Source: JBGPTK01 sp963797765
GTDB lineage: Bacteria > Acidobacteriota > Terriglobia > Acidiferrales > UBA7541
NCBI GenBank assembly: GCA_963797765.1
Contig: CAWCQU010000003.1
Location: forward strand, 2,155,446 to 2,219,445
Direction of reading: 5' to 3'
DNA: 64,000 nucleotides
How positions within the stretch are numbered: position 1 is the stretch's first letter; each line of letters starts with the position of its first letter. Made by a program: the position numbers and the translations under genes. The notes beneath the pieces are model-generated. The model had not been told where the DNA came from and searched no databases. It saw nothing but the letters and a program-made list of their open reading frames with translations. Shown piece after piece: positions 9,372 through 17,581 of this stretch.

Positions 9372-10673
9372 ATGAGCAAGATTCTGATGACCACGGTGCA
9401 CCGGGACCTCGGGCTTTACGATTACTATCGCGAAAATGCGCCGGATAATTTCCGCTGGCGTTTCCAAATGCCGCGGGAAATTTCTTTTGGCTTGCGGTTT
9501 CTGCGGCAAAATCTTCCTGAAATAGAAATCCTGGAATATCCAACCCGTGCGGAATATCAGAAGACATTACAAAAGGGATGGGACGCGGTCGGGTTCTCTT
9601 TTTACCTGGAAGAGAGCAACAAAATTATCGAAATGGCGGGGGATGCCCGGAGCGCCGGGGTGAAGCAACTTTGGGCTGGCAACTATGGCGCTCTTACGCC
9701 GGCAATCCAGGCGAACTTCGACCACGTGTTTAAGGGCTACAGCGAACAAGCCGTGGCCGAATATCTGGGCAAGAAAATAGAATCGGTGCAGCACCCGCCG
9801 TTGGTCACGCGGTTTCGTCTTCCGGGCGGCTGGCCGCTGGCGGTGGGAGTTTTGTTCACCACTCGGGGCTGCAGCTTTACCTGCACTTTTTGCCAGACCA
9901 CCGCTTTTGCGCCTCGCCCTGTCGCGATTCCGCTCGAATCGATTGAGCGCGCCATCCGCTTCTATGTGGAGCACGGAGTACACTACGTTTTGATTCTGGA
10001 TGAAAACTTCGGAAACATTCCATCGCACTCGGATGCGGTGATCGAGTTATTGGCGCGCTATGGAGTCCACTGGCTGGTGCAATCCCGCGTGGATCTTTTC
10101 CTGCGCAACTTCGATAAGTGGATCGACATGGGATTGGAAGGCGCACTCTTTGGAATCGAAAGTTTTCACCAGGAAGTGCTGAAGCAGATTCACAAAGGGG
10201 AGAAAGTGGAAGCGGTGATGGAGCTGGCATCGCGGCTGAACCGCGCGGGAAAATATGCGCATGGATATTACATCATCGGCTTCCCTTCCGAATCGCCCGA
10301 ATCGATCGGAGAGGATCTGAAGACGCTGGCTTCCATGGAACTCGACGTCACTCAAATTACCATTGTGACGCCCCATCCTTGCACCCAGTTATGGGGTGAG
10401 CTGGATAAGGACTATGGAATCTTCGAGACCGATTGGTCGAAATTCGACACGAAACATCTGGTTTGGCGGCATCCCAAGTGTCCGCCGGGATCCCTGGAGT
10501 CACTTCTGAAGCAGGGATTTCAATTGTGTTATGGAAAGGATTGGCTGCGCCGCACGGGACGAAAATTTATCAAGAGCCGGGTGCGCAACGGCGAACTCAG
10601 CAATCTGCTGTTGAGCCCGCTGCACGCTCGCTGGGCGACGCCACAGCGGCTGCCTTATTTGGCGCCGGCCTGA
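9372..10673 (+). CDS. B12-binding-domain radical SAM protein
   Basis: The 433-residue protein has a B12-binding-like Rossmann domain in the first about 140 residues and a radical SAM core with the cluster motif CSFTCTFC (Cys167, Cys171, Cys174), followed by the conserved LILDENFG, LVQSRVDL, LFGIESFHQEVLKQIHK and YIIGFPSESPESI blocks. This is the class B architecture shared with methyltransferases and hopanoid- or bacteriochlorophyll-modifying enzymes; the substrate cannot be told. GGAGGG precedes the ATG. The DUF2235 gene begins 20 bases after the stop, so the two are likely one transcript. Confidence 0.9.
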   Translation: MSKILMTTVHRDLGLYDYYRENAPDNFRWRFQMPREISFGLRFLRQNLPEIEILEYPTRAEYQKTLQKGWDAVGFSFYLEESNKIIEMAGDARSAGVKQLWAGNYGALTPAIQANFDHVFKGYSEQAVAEYLGKKIESVQHPPLVTRFRLPGGWPLAVGVLFTTRGCSFTCTFCQTTAFAPRPVAIPLESIERAIRFYVEHGVHYVLILDENFGNIPSHSDAVIELLARYGVHWLVQSRVDLFLRNFDKWIDMGLEGALFGIESFHQEVLKQIHKGEKVEAVMELASRLNRAGKYAHGYYIIGFPSESPESIGEDLKTLASMELDVTQITIVTPHPCTQLWGELDKDYGIFETDWSKFDTKHLVWRHPKCPPGSLESLLKQGFQLCYGKDWLRRTGRKFIKSRVRNGELSNLLLSPLHARWATPQRLPYLAPA

Positions 10674-10693
10674 TCGGGAACGAAGCGAATTCC

Positions 10694-11749
10694 ATGAAAA
10701 GCATAATCCTTTGCGCGGACGGCACGTGGAATACCCCGCACGGCGATGCGCCATCGAAGCCAGACACGAATGTGCGCAAGCTTTACTGCGCTCTAACGAA
10801 TGATCCCTCGCAGCTGAAATATTACGATAGCGGCGTCGGGACCGACGGGACTCCGCTGGATCACCTGTCAGGCGGGGCCATGGGCGAGGGACTTTTTCAA
10901 AAGGTGCAGGATTGCTATCAGTTCTTGTCCTACGTTTACGATCCAGGCGACCAAATTTTTATTTTCGGTTTTAGTCGTGGAGCGTACACCGCCAGAAGCA
11001 CGGCAGGCATGATCGCCGGGTTTGGAGTGCCGAATATTAATCTCGACAATATGACGGTTCGCCGGATTTTCGATGCCTACCGGGAACCGGATGCCGCAAA
11101 AAAGGCCGCGCTCAAAGCCTCACTGAAGTCTGCGTATGCAATGCAGGATGTAAACATCGCGATGGTGGGAGTTTGGGATACGGTTGGTTCTCTGGGAATT
11201 CCCGGGATATTTTTCAATTTATTCAACCAGAAGAAATACGGATTTCTCGACACGGCCCTGCATCCGCTGGTGCAGCATGCCTATCACGCGGTGAGCATCG
11301 ACGAGCGCCGGGCGCAGTTCAAGCCCACTCTGTGGACGAATCCAGACGGCAGTTTCCGCCCGAACGACGGCCAGGTGGAGCAGGTGTGGTTTCCGGGAGT
11401 GCATTCCGACGTGGGTGGCGGATATTCGGAATGCCAACTCTCAGAAGTCACGTTGAGCTGGATGATGCATAAAGCGAAAGAGAACGGACTGCTTTTTTCC
11501 GCGGAAGATGAGGCGCAATATCTCTCGGTGCCCCTGGAAAATGCAGTTGGAGAAGCGCATGACGAATGGAAAATTATTCCTTGGGGAATTCCTGAGCATC
11601 GCTCGGTTCCTCCGGCAGCAAACATGTCGAACAGCGTACAAATGAGGCTCGACGGAATGGCGGATTACGGGCCGGGAAACATTAACCTGAACGGGAGACA
11701 ATTATCGGGCTACCCGATTGCGCAGGTGCTGCCGTATGGCACGCCATAG
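10694..11749 (+). CDS. DUF2235 (Tle1-like) alpha/beta hydrolase
   Basis: The 351-residue protein begins with the family hallmark CADGTWN and carries the nucleophile motif GFSRG (Ser94), a VWDTVG block supplying the Asp, and a late FPGVHSDVGGGY block supplying the His. These are the catalytic elements of DUF2235, the family that contains the type VI secretion phospholipase effectors Tle1. No secretion-system genes lie nearby, no signal peptide is seen and no C-terminal toxin or adaptor is present, so an intracellular lipase/esterase is as likely as an effector. The frame is open upstream to 10433, but those codons overlap the radical SAM gene in another frame; the ATG at 10694 begins at the conserved MKSIILCADG. 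Confidence 0.85.
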   Translation: MKSIILCADGTWNTPHGDAPSKPDTNVRKLYCALTNDPSQLKYYDSGVGTDGTPLDHLSGGAMGEGLFQKVQDCYQFLSYVYDPGDQIFIFGFSRGAYTARSTAGMIAGFGVPNINLDNMTVRRIFDAYREPDAAKKAALKASLKSAYAMQDVNIAMVGVWDTVGSLGIPGIFFNLFNQKKYGFLDTALHPLVQHAYHAVSIDERRAQFKPTLWTNPDGSFRPNDGQVEQVWFPGVHSDVGGGYSECQLSEVTLSWMMHKAKENGLLFSAEDEAQYLSVPLENAVGEAHDEWKIIPWGIPEHRSVPPAANMSNSVQMRLDGMADYGPGNINLNGRQLSGYPIAQVLPYGTP

Positions 11750-11833
11750 GTGGCGCGAGTACACTTTGATTGAGAATTGGCCGACCCGCTTTGTCGCCTC
11801 CGAACGATGAGCACGGAATCTTGACCCGCGGTA

Positions 11834-14395
11834 ATGCGGGTGTTAGATTTTTTGTTTCTCGCGAGGAATCACGGGGGCATCGCCCTGAGCAGTCCTGAAA
11901 AGAAACGTTTTTTAGTTGATCTGAGCCGCCGCAAATTTCTTCTGCAATATTGCCAAGGTGCTTCGCTGGCATTTCTGCCGGCAAGCCTCGGCTTTCCCGC
12001 TTTCGGCATTTCCCTTTCCAACGAAACGCTCCCTGGGACGAGCGAATTTCACGTGCATCCTCAATATCGCACGCCAAGAAATTTAGAAACGGTGCTCCGA
12101 AAAGTTCAGGCAGGCTTCGACATATTCATCACGGAGAAATATCAGGATCAAGTTGCCGCCGTATTGAGGGAATGGAGTACGCAACTTCTGGAGTCTCCAC
12201 AGAAAACGGCAGCGTTCGAAAGGGTGATGAGCGCGAATTTTTCCGGCACCTCCGCGAAAGACATTACGTCGCAGCCGGTGCGAGCGACGCCGGCGCTGAA
12301 AATCTGGAAGATGGAATTCGCCGGGGAAACACTTCTTGGCCGCGAGAACTTTCTGGGAGAGTGGCGTCGCTCCCTCGAGTCCTTTTCCAAACTAGTCACC
12401 GCCGAATTTCAGGTGACGAGCATCCGCGCCGGATCCTCACGAGTCTCCTTAACCGGAATCCCGGATTTACTTGAAACCAGCGTCCGGTTTGAGATGGCCG
12501 GCACAGGAGCGGATTTTTACCGCGAGCAGCGGGTGGGCAAGTGGGAACTCGAATGGGAAGGACTATCCACAGGCGAATTCCGGCTTCGCAAGTGGCGGAT
12601 GCTCGGCGAGGCGCGTAGCCGCTCGTCTGCTCCGGTTTTCGTCGATGTTGCTTCGCAATCCTTCGGCGGCAATCCCTCCTATGCTTCGCAATTGCTTCAC
12701 GGGACGGATTATTGGCGAACGGTGCTCGACGGCGCTTGCGGGATCGATATCTACGGGCACAACGGCGTATCTGTTGGGGACATTGACAGAGACGGATTCG
12801 ATGATCTTTACGTTTGTCAGCCTGCCGGCCTTCCCAACCGGCTCTTTCGAAATCGTGGAGACGGAACATTTGAAGACATCACGGCGGCTTCCGGGGTTGG
12901 GGTTCTTGAAAACACAGCCTGCGCGCTCTTCGCCGACATTGACAATGATGGACGACAGGACTTGATCGTGGTGCGGGCGGAAGGCCCGCTCCTTTACTTG
13001 AATGAGGGCGGGGGAAAATTCCGCTTGCGGCGCGATGCTTTCCAATTCGCTAATCCGCCGAGAGGCACATTCACCGGAGCCGCCATCGCCGATTATGACC
13101 GTGACGGGTGGCTGGATATTTATTTCTGCTTGTACGTTTATTACCAGGGGACCGACCAATACCGCTATCCGACTCCTTACTTTGACGCGGAGAATGGCCC
13201 GCCGAATTTTTTGATGCGCAACCATCGAGACGGAAGCTTTCGTGATGTCACGCGCGAATCGGGCCTGGATCAGAACAACACGCGCTTCAGTTTTTGTTGC
13301 GGATGGGGCGATCATAATGGCGATCAATGGCCGGACCTTTATGTGGTTAATGATTTCGGCCGCAAAAACTTCTATCGCAACAACGGTGACGGAACCTTTA
13401 CCGACATTGCCCGAGAAGCCGGCGTGGAAGACGTTGGAGCAGGCATGGGCGTCTGCTGGCTGGATTACGACAATGACGGCAGGCAGGATCTTTACGTGGC
13501 GGATATGTGGACGGCCGCGGGACTGCGCATCTCGATGCGGCCGGAGTTTCAGAAAAATGCGAGTGAAGCAACACGGGAGCTTTACCGGAAGCACGCGATG
13601 GGAAATTCGCTTTTCCACAATCGAGGTGGGGCAAAGTTTGAAGATCGTAGCTCCGTTTCCGGCACAGCGATGGGCCGCTGGGCGTGGTCGAGCGACGCGT
13701 GGGATTTTGATCATGATGGATTTCCCGACCTCTATATCGCGAACGGAATGATTTCCGGAACTTCTCGAGAGGAGGAATTAAATAGTTTTTTCTGGCGGCA
13801 AGTGGTGGCCAATTCGCCGGAGAAGGCCGAGCCGAACGATCACTACGAACAGGGATGGAATGCAATCAACGAACTGATTCGCTCCGATGGCACCTGGAGC
13901 GGATTCGAACGGAACGTGTTTTACCTGAACAACCGCGATGGGACGTTTTCCGATGTGTCGGCGGCAGTTGGCCTGGATTTCATCGAAGACAGCCGGAGTT
14001 TCGCGTTGGCCGATTTCGACCAGGATGGCAGGGTTGAAGTAATTTTGAAAAATCGCAATGGCCCGCAGTTGCGCCATTTGAAAAATGTGATGGCGGGGAT
14101 CGGTTCTGCAATTGCTCTGCGGTTGACTGGGACGAAAAGCAATCGCGATGCGATTGGAGCGGAGGTGACGGTCGAAAGCGGCTCGGGCCGGCAAATCAGG
14201 TTGCTGCAAGCCGGATCAGGATTTCTGGCCCAGCACAGCAAAGAATTGTTTTTCGGCTTGGGAGGGACAAAAATGCCGGTGAACGCGACGATTCACTGGC
14301 CGAGCGGATTGGTGCAACAGCTTCGCGACCTTCCCTTGAATCACCGAATTTGGGTTGGAGGAGGGTTCAGCGCCTTCGCGCATGGAGCCTTTTAA
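11834..14395 (+). CDS. CRTAC1-type FG-GAP/ASPIC-UnbV protein (N-terminal part of a frameshifted gene)
   Basis: As read, the frame makes 853 residues. It begins with a Tat-like signal (SRRKFLLQYCQGASLAF), has an unassigned domain to about residue 275, and then seven calcium-binding FG-GAP/VCBS loops of the form DxDxDGxxDLYV (for example DIDRDGFDDLYV and DYDNDGRQDLYV). The ASPIC/UnbV domain follows (GSGRQIRLLQAGSGFLAQHS, FGLGGTK, VTIHWPSG-like). Around 14350 the frame is lost: GTTGGAG reads better as GTGGAG, and in the next frame EEGSAPSRMEPFKTP continues the protein into a redoxin and TPR tail (14355-15768). The intact gene would be about 1310 codons. Extracellular or periplasmic; function unknown. 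Confidence 0.85.
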   Translation: MRVLDFLFLARNHGGIALSSPEKKRFLVDLSRRKFLLQYCQGASLAFLPASLGFPAFGISLSNETLPGTSEFHVHPQYRTPRNLETVLRKVQAGFDIFITEKYQDQVAAVLREWSTQLLESPQKTAAFERVMSANFSGTSAKDITSQPVRATPALKIWKMEFAGETLLGRENFLGEWRRSLESFSKLVTAEFQVTSIRAGSSRVSLTGIPDLLETSVRFEMAGTGADFYREQRVGKWELEWEGLSTGEFRLRKWRMLGEARSRSSAPVFVDVASQSFGGNPSYASQLLHGTDYWRTVLDGACGIDIYGHNGVSVGDIDRDGFDDLYVCQPAGLPNRLFRNRGDGTFEDITAASGVGVLENTACALFADIDNDGRQDLIVVRAEGPLLYLNEGGGKFRLRRDAFQFANPPRGTFTGAAIADYDRDGWLDIYFCLYVYYQGTDQYRYPTPYFDAENGPPNFLMRNHRDGSFRDVTRESGLDQNNTRFSFCCGWGDHNGDQWPDLYVVNDFGRKNFYRNNGDGTFTDIAREAGVEDVGAGMGVCWLDYDNDGRQDLYVADMWTAAGLRISMRPEFQKNASEATRELYRKHAMGNSLFHNRGGAKFEDRSSVSGTAMGRWAWSSDAWDFDHDGFPDLYIANGMISGTSREEELNSFFWRQVVANSPEKAEPNDHYEQGWNAINELIRSDGTWSGFERNVFYLNNRDGTFSDVSAAVGLDFIEDSRSFALADFDQDGRVEVILKNRNGPQLRHLKNVMAGIGSAIALRLTGTKSNRDAIGAEVTVESGSGRQIRLLQAGSGFLAQHSKELFFGLGGTKMPVNATIHWPSGLVQQLRDLPLNHRIWVGGGFSAFAHGAF

Positions 14396-14663
14396 GACTC
14401 CGCCGCCGCCGCGTGCGGGCGCGGCCGCAGGCATTCGGTGCAGGAAAGCACTGGGGCTTCCCGTCATGGCCGAAACCTGGTTGCTCGCACCGGTGGCAGG
14501 CGCCAGATTTTTCGCTTCCCGAGCTGAACGGGCCAGCAGGAAACACTTTCGGCGCGGCGCGGCAAGCTTGCTGCTGCTCTATTTTTGGTCGGCGAGAATC
14601 GCCGGATTGCCGGAGAGACCTGGCTGAATTCGAGAAATCTTATGCGCGGTGGGCGGGCGAAGG
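14355..14663 (+). pseudogene. Broken segment: ASPIC C-terminus and start of redoxin domain
   Basis: This stretch continues the CRTAC1 protein but changes frame about five times. EEGSAPSRMEPFKTP, then (one base later) APDFSLPELNGPAGNTF, then LLLLYFWSARI, then SPDCRRDLAEFEKSYARWAGEG are found in different frames, in the order expected of an AhpC/TSA-type redoxin domain. No single open frame covers them. The approximate breaks are at 14350, 14490, 14560, 14600 and 14660. The codons between breaks remain protein-like, which favours indel sequencing errors over long decay. Confidence 0.6.
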
Positions 14664-15542
14664 GCACTGCAGTTGATCGCGGCAAACGTTGATGGGCCTC
14701 CTGGAGCAGGCGGGAAGGATGCTCTTGCGCCATATCGCGATCTGCCATTTCCGGTGCTGCGCGCATCCACGGATGTCGTCGCCATTTACAACATTCTGTT
14801 TCGATCACTGTTTGATCGTCATCACGATTTCAGCCTTCCCACATCATTCTTGATCGATCCAAGTGGAGCAATCGTGAAGATTTACCAGGGAGCGGTTCCC
14901 GCTGGCCACTTCGAAGAAGACTTCCGCAACATTCCGCGGACCGCTGCGGAGCGGCTGGCCAAGGCGCTCCCCTTTCCCGGGGTGATTGAAAGCTCCGAGT
15001 TCAGGCGTAACTATCTTTCTTACGGTTCCGTTTTCTTCGAACGTGGCTATCCGGAACAAGCGGAAGTTTTTTTTCAAATGGCGCTGCAGGATGACCCGTC
15101 GAGCGCTGAGGCGCTTTATGGCTTGGGAAGCGTTTATCTGGAACAACAAAAGCCGCGGGAAGCGCGGGAATCCTTTGAGCGGCGTAGTTCGCCTGCGCGC
15201 CGATTATCCCGGCACTCTGCCACGAGCATGGAACAACTTAGGGATTCTGGACGCGCGCGAGGGGCGAACGGACGAAGCCATTCAGAATTTTCAAAAAGCG
15301 CTCCAGATCGATCCGGGATTTATGATCGCGTTGGGGAATCTTGGCAATGCGTATCGCCAGGGAAAGCGGTGGAAGGACGCCGAAGACACGCTTCGACGAG
15401 TTGTGGAGATGAGTCCAGACGATCCCGAGGCGAACTACGGACTCGGCATGGTGTACGCGCAACTCAACGAGACCGACCGCGCGTACGAGTTTCTGCAAAG
15501 AGCGCTGGTCGCGCGGCCTGTCTACCCAGAGGCCTTGAATAA
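14649..15542 (+). CDS. Redoxin-TPR fragment of the frameshifted CRTAC1 gene
   Basis: Residues LIAANVDGPPGAGGKD through SFLIDPSGAIVKIYQGAVP are the C-terminal half of a thioredoxin-like/redoxin fold, followed by the first TPR units (YLSYGSVFFERGYPEQAEVFF, SSAEALYGLGSVYLEQQ). The catalytic Cys pair of thioredoxins is not clear. Reading sense stops near 15181, where an extra G (GAGCGGCGTAG instead of GAGCGCGTAG) shifts the frame; beyond it this frame is out of register although it stays open to 15542. It belongs to the same gene as 11834-14395. Confidence 0.55.
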   Translation: MGGRRALQLIAANVDGPPGAGGKDALAPYRDLPFPVLRASTDVVAIYNILFRSLFDRHHDFSLPTSFLIDPSGAIVKIYQGAVPAGHFEEDFRNIPRTAAERLAKALPFPGVIESSEFRRNYLSYGSVFFERGYPEQAEVFFQMALQDDPSSAEALYGLGSVYLEQQKPREARESFERRSSPARRLSRHSATSMEQLRDSGRARGANGRSHSEFSKSAPDRSGIYDRVGESWQCVSPGKAVEGRRRHASTSCGDESRRSRGELRTRHGVRATQRDRPRVRVSAKSAGRAACLPRGLE

Positions 15543-15768
15543 CCTGGGAGTTCTTTATTTGCGGACGAAGCGGCGGGACGAGGCGGTGAAGAGTTTTCAA
15601 GAATGCATTCGCGTTGCGCCGGAGTTTGATCAGGCTTACCTGAATCTCTCGAGGGTTTATGCGATCGAAGGCGAGACGCAAAAGGCGCGCGCCGTTCTTC
15701 TGGAACTTCTCAAGCGTCATCCTGGCCATGCACAAGCCGAAAAGGAATTGGAACAGTTTCCGCAATAG
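15182..15768 (+). CDS. TPR-repeat C-terminal fragment of the frameshifted CRTAC1 gene
   Basis: After the 15181 shift the protein continues as about five TPR units (RAWNNLGILDAREGRTDEAI, FMIALGNLGNAYRQGKRWKD, ANYGLGMVYAQLNETDRAYE, EALNNLGVLYLRTKRRDEAV, AYLNLSRVYAIEGETQKARA) to the stop at 15768. The frame itself is open from 14986, but sequence before about 15182 makes no protein sense. TPR domains usually hold partner proteins, here possibly in the periplasm together with the FG-GAP and redoxin domains. Confidence 0.6.
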
Positions 15769-15886
15769 GCGGCCGGTAGCGTTTCCCGATTGCGCGGGAT
15801 GAATTGCACGACTAAGATCATTATCGAAATCCGGCGGGCGCTCGATCAATAGTTTTCACGGGCGGGTTCCAAACGGATTTTCCCAC

Positions 15887-16465
15887 ATGAAGGCGTATTC
15901 GGCTCAAATTCTCCGGATCGCAACCTCCATCGCGATGATGATGACGCTGCTTGTTCCCCTGGCCAGCGGACAAACTGAAAAACCGAAAGGCTCAGCTGCC
16001 CTCGAGGGTACTGTTTGCGATGCTCAGAATCATCCGGTTGCCGGGGCGAGCATCTCATTGCGGAACAGTGACTCGGAGGAATCACTTAGCGCAAAGACAA
16101 ACCCGAAAGGCCATTTCCGTTTCGACGCGGTCCGAGCCGGAACTTACGAACTGCACGCAAAGATGGCGGGCTACCGCGACTTGGACAAGCGCGGCATCGT
16201 CCTCGCTGAGAATCAGGACGCGGCGGTGGATCTGATCCTCGAAAAAGAAACAACTCCGCAAACCCAAAAATCCGCAGGACAGCCGCAAATGGAATATTCC
16301 GACCAACCGGAATTTACGGTTGCGGGCGTGACCGACCCGACGAATCTGGGCGGACACGGGTCGGATGTGCTGGTGCGGACTAAAGACGAACTGGCGAAGG
16401 AAACGGCGTCGTTGAATCGCGGCGCTGCGGAGAACACCAAGGCCGAATCGAGCGACCCAATCTGA
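15887..16465 (+). CDS. Carboxypeptidase-regulatory-like exported protein (N-terminal fragment)
   Basis: The 192 readable residues hold a signal peptide (MMMTLLVPLASGQ) and a CarboxypepD_reg domain (ALEGTVCDAQNHPVAGASIS, GHFRFDAVRAGTYELHAKMAGY). The frame stops at 16463-16465, but one base later the sequence reads on as TQSEAEKNIRALLAREDRADLHESLGD and joins the TPR frame ending at 17336. I therefore see one gene, 15887-17336, broken by an indel at about 16420-16460. It lies between the CRTAC1 gene and the Oar-like receptor. Confidence 0.7.
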   Translation: MKAYSAQILRIATSIAMMMTLLVPLASGQTEKPKGSAALEGTVCDAQNHPVAGASISLRNSDSEESLSAKTNPKGHFRFDAVRAGTYELHAKMAGYRDLDKRGIVLAENQDAAVDLILEKETTPQTQKSAGQPQMEYSDQPEFTVAGVTDPTNLGGHGSDVLVRTKDELAKETASLNRGAAENTKAESSDPI

Positions 16466-16568
16466 GGCTGAAAAAAATATTCGAGCACTGCTGGCTCGTG
16501 AAGACCGCGCCGATCTTCATGAATCTCTCGGAGATATTGAGGAGCGCGAGGGACATCCACTCGATGCC

Positions 16569-17336
16569 GTGCGGGAATACGAACGCGCCGCTGAGCTGCA
16601 ACCGACGGAGGCATATCTCTTCGCATGGGGAGCTGAGTTGTTGCTGCATCGCGCGCCGGAACCCGCGGCGGAAGTGTTTGCGAAGGGGCACCGGCTGTTT
16701 CCGCAATCGGTTCGCATGCTGGAAGGCCTGGGAGTGGCTGCTTACGCGCGCGGCTTGAACGACAAGGCCGTGGAGTTTCTTTTGAGGGCTTGCGACCTCA
16801 ATCCCGCGAATCCGGATTCCTACACGTTTCTTGCCAAGATTCAAGACACGGAAAAAGTGGCGATAGCCGGGTGGACGGAAAGATTGGAAAGGTACGTCAA
16901 GCTGCGGCCGGAAGATGCTAACGCATATTATTTTTACGCAGTGGGATTGAGCAAGAAGAGTTCCTCGCGCGAAAATTACGAAAAGATCGAGCGGCTGCTT
17001 CAAAAGGCCATTGCGCTCGATTCCCACCTTGGCGGCGCTTATTTGCAATTGGGAATTCTATGTTCCGAGCGAAAGGATTTTCCTGAGGCGATCAACGCGT
17101 ATCAGAAGGCAATCCAAAACACACGGCTGCCAGCGGAAGCCCATTTTCGCTTGGCGGAAACCTACCGGCAGACCGGGGAGAGAATAAGAGCGCGCGAGGA
17201 GATTGAGATTTACGAGCAGGTCTCCAAGGAAAAAGCAGAAGAGGCTGATCGGGATCGCCGCGAGATTCCGGAGTTTGTTTATATCTTGAAAGGGCAGACA
17301 AAGCCTCCGCAGACACGAGATCCCACCCCGCACTAG
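16569..17336 (+). CDS. TPR domain protein (C-terminal fragment of the gene starting at 15887)
   Basis: At 16569 an in-frame ATG exists, but the coding sense in this frame starts near 16452 (ALLAREDRADLHESLGDIEE). The fragment is built from TPR units: AVREYERAAELQPTEAYLFAW, SVRMLEGLGVAAYARGLNDK, YYFYAVGLSKKSSSRENYEK, GGAYLQLGILCSERKDFPEA and AHFRLAETYRQTGERIRARE. The C-terminus ends in a basic, Pro/Thr-rich tail. With the upstream fragment it forms an exported CarboxypepD_reg-TPR protein of about 480 residues, probably a scaffold acting with its neighbours. Confidence 0.65.
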   Translation: MREYERAAELQPTEAYLFAWGAELLLHRAPEPAAEVFAKGHRLFPQSVRMLEGLGVAAYARGLNDKAVEFLLRACDLNPANPDSYTFLAKIQDTEKVAIAGWTERLERYVKLRPEDANAYYFYAVGLSKKSSSRENYEKIERLLQKAIALDSHLGGAYLQLGILCSERKDFPEAINAYQKAIQNTRLPAEAHFRLAETYRQTGERIRAREEIEIYEQVSKEKAEEADRDRREIPEFVYILKGQTKPPQTRDPTPH

Positions 17337-17505
17337 ACTTCCGCTAGGGTTCGCTCGATTCGACTGTTTTTTGACGCACGATTACGCGCGGGATCCCTCC
17401 CTGCGGTCGGGATGACTTCGAGCAATCGCGGCTTGTTTTTAGCTACCTGCAAAGCAGCGAATCAGTTGATCGTCACGCTTTAAAGCGATTTTGATTTTGG
17501 CGAAC

Positions 17506-17541
17506 CGAAAAAAGAGCCAGCCCACCGACGGTGCGGTGGGC
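17506..17541 (-). terminator. Intrinsic terminator of the Oar-like receptor gene
   Basis: On the minus strand GCCCACCG, a six-base loop and CGGTGGGC (17541 down to 17520) form a perfect 8-bp GC-rich stem, followed a few bases later by a run of T (seen as the A-run around 17508-17513 on the plus strand). It starts 41 bases after the receptor stop codon. This is a textbook rho-independent terminator. Confidence 0.8.
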
Positions 17542-17581
17542 CGGCCGATTGCGCAAGGAAGTGTCGAGTTCCGTTGACGGC

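Noticed and set aside
10694..11749. The DUF2235 gene as a type VI secretion effector
   Set aside because: No VgrG, Hcp, PAAR or immunity gene in the window, so the toxin reading has no support beyond the family name.
12563..13714. A 383-codon minus-strand frame opposite the CRTAC1 gene
   Set aside because: Shadow of the FG-GAP repeats; composition follows the repeat pattern, no protein family seen.
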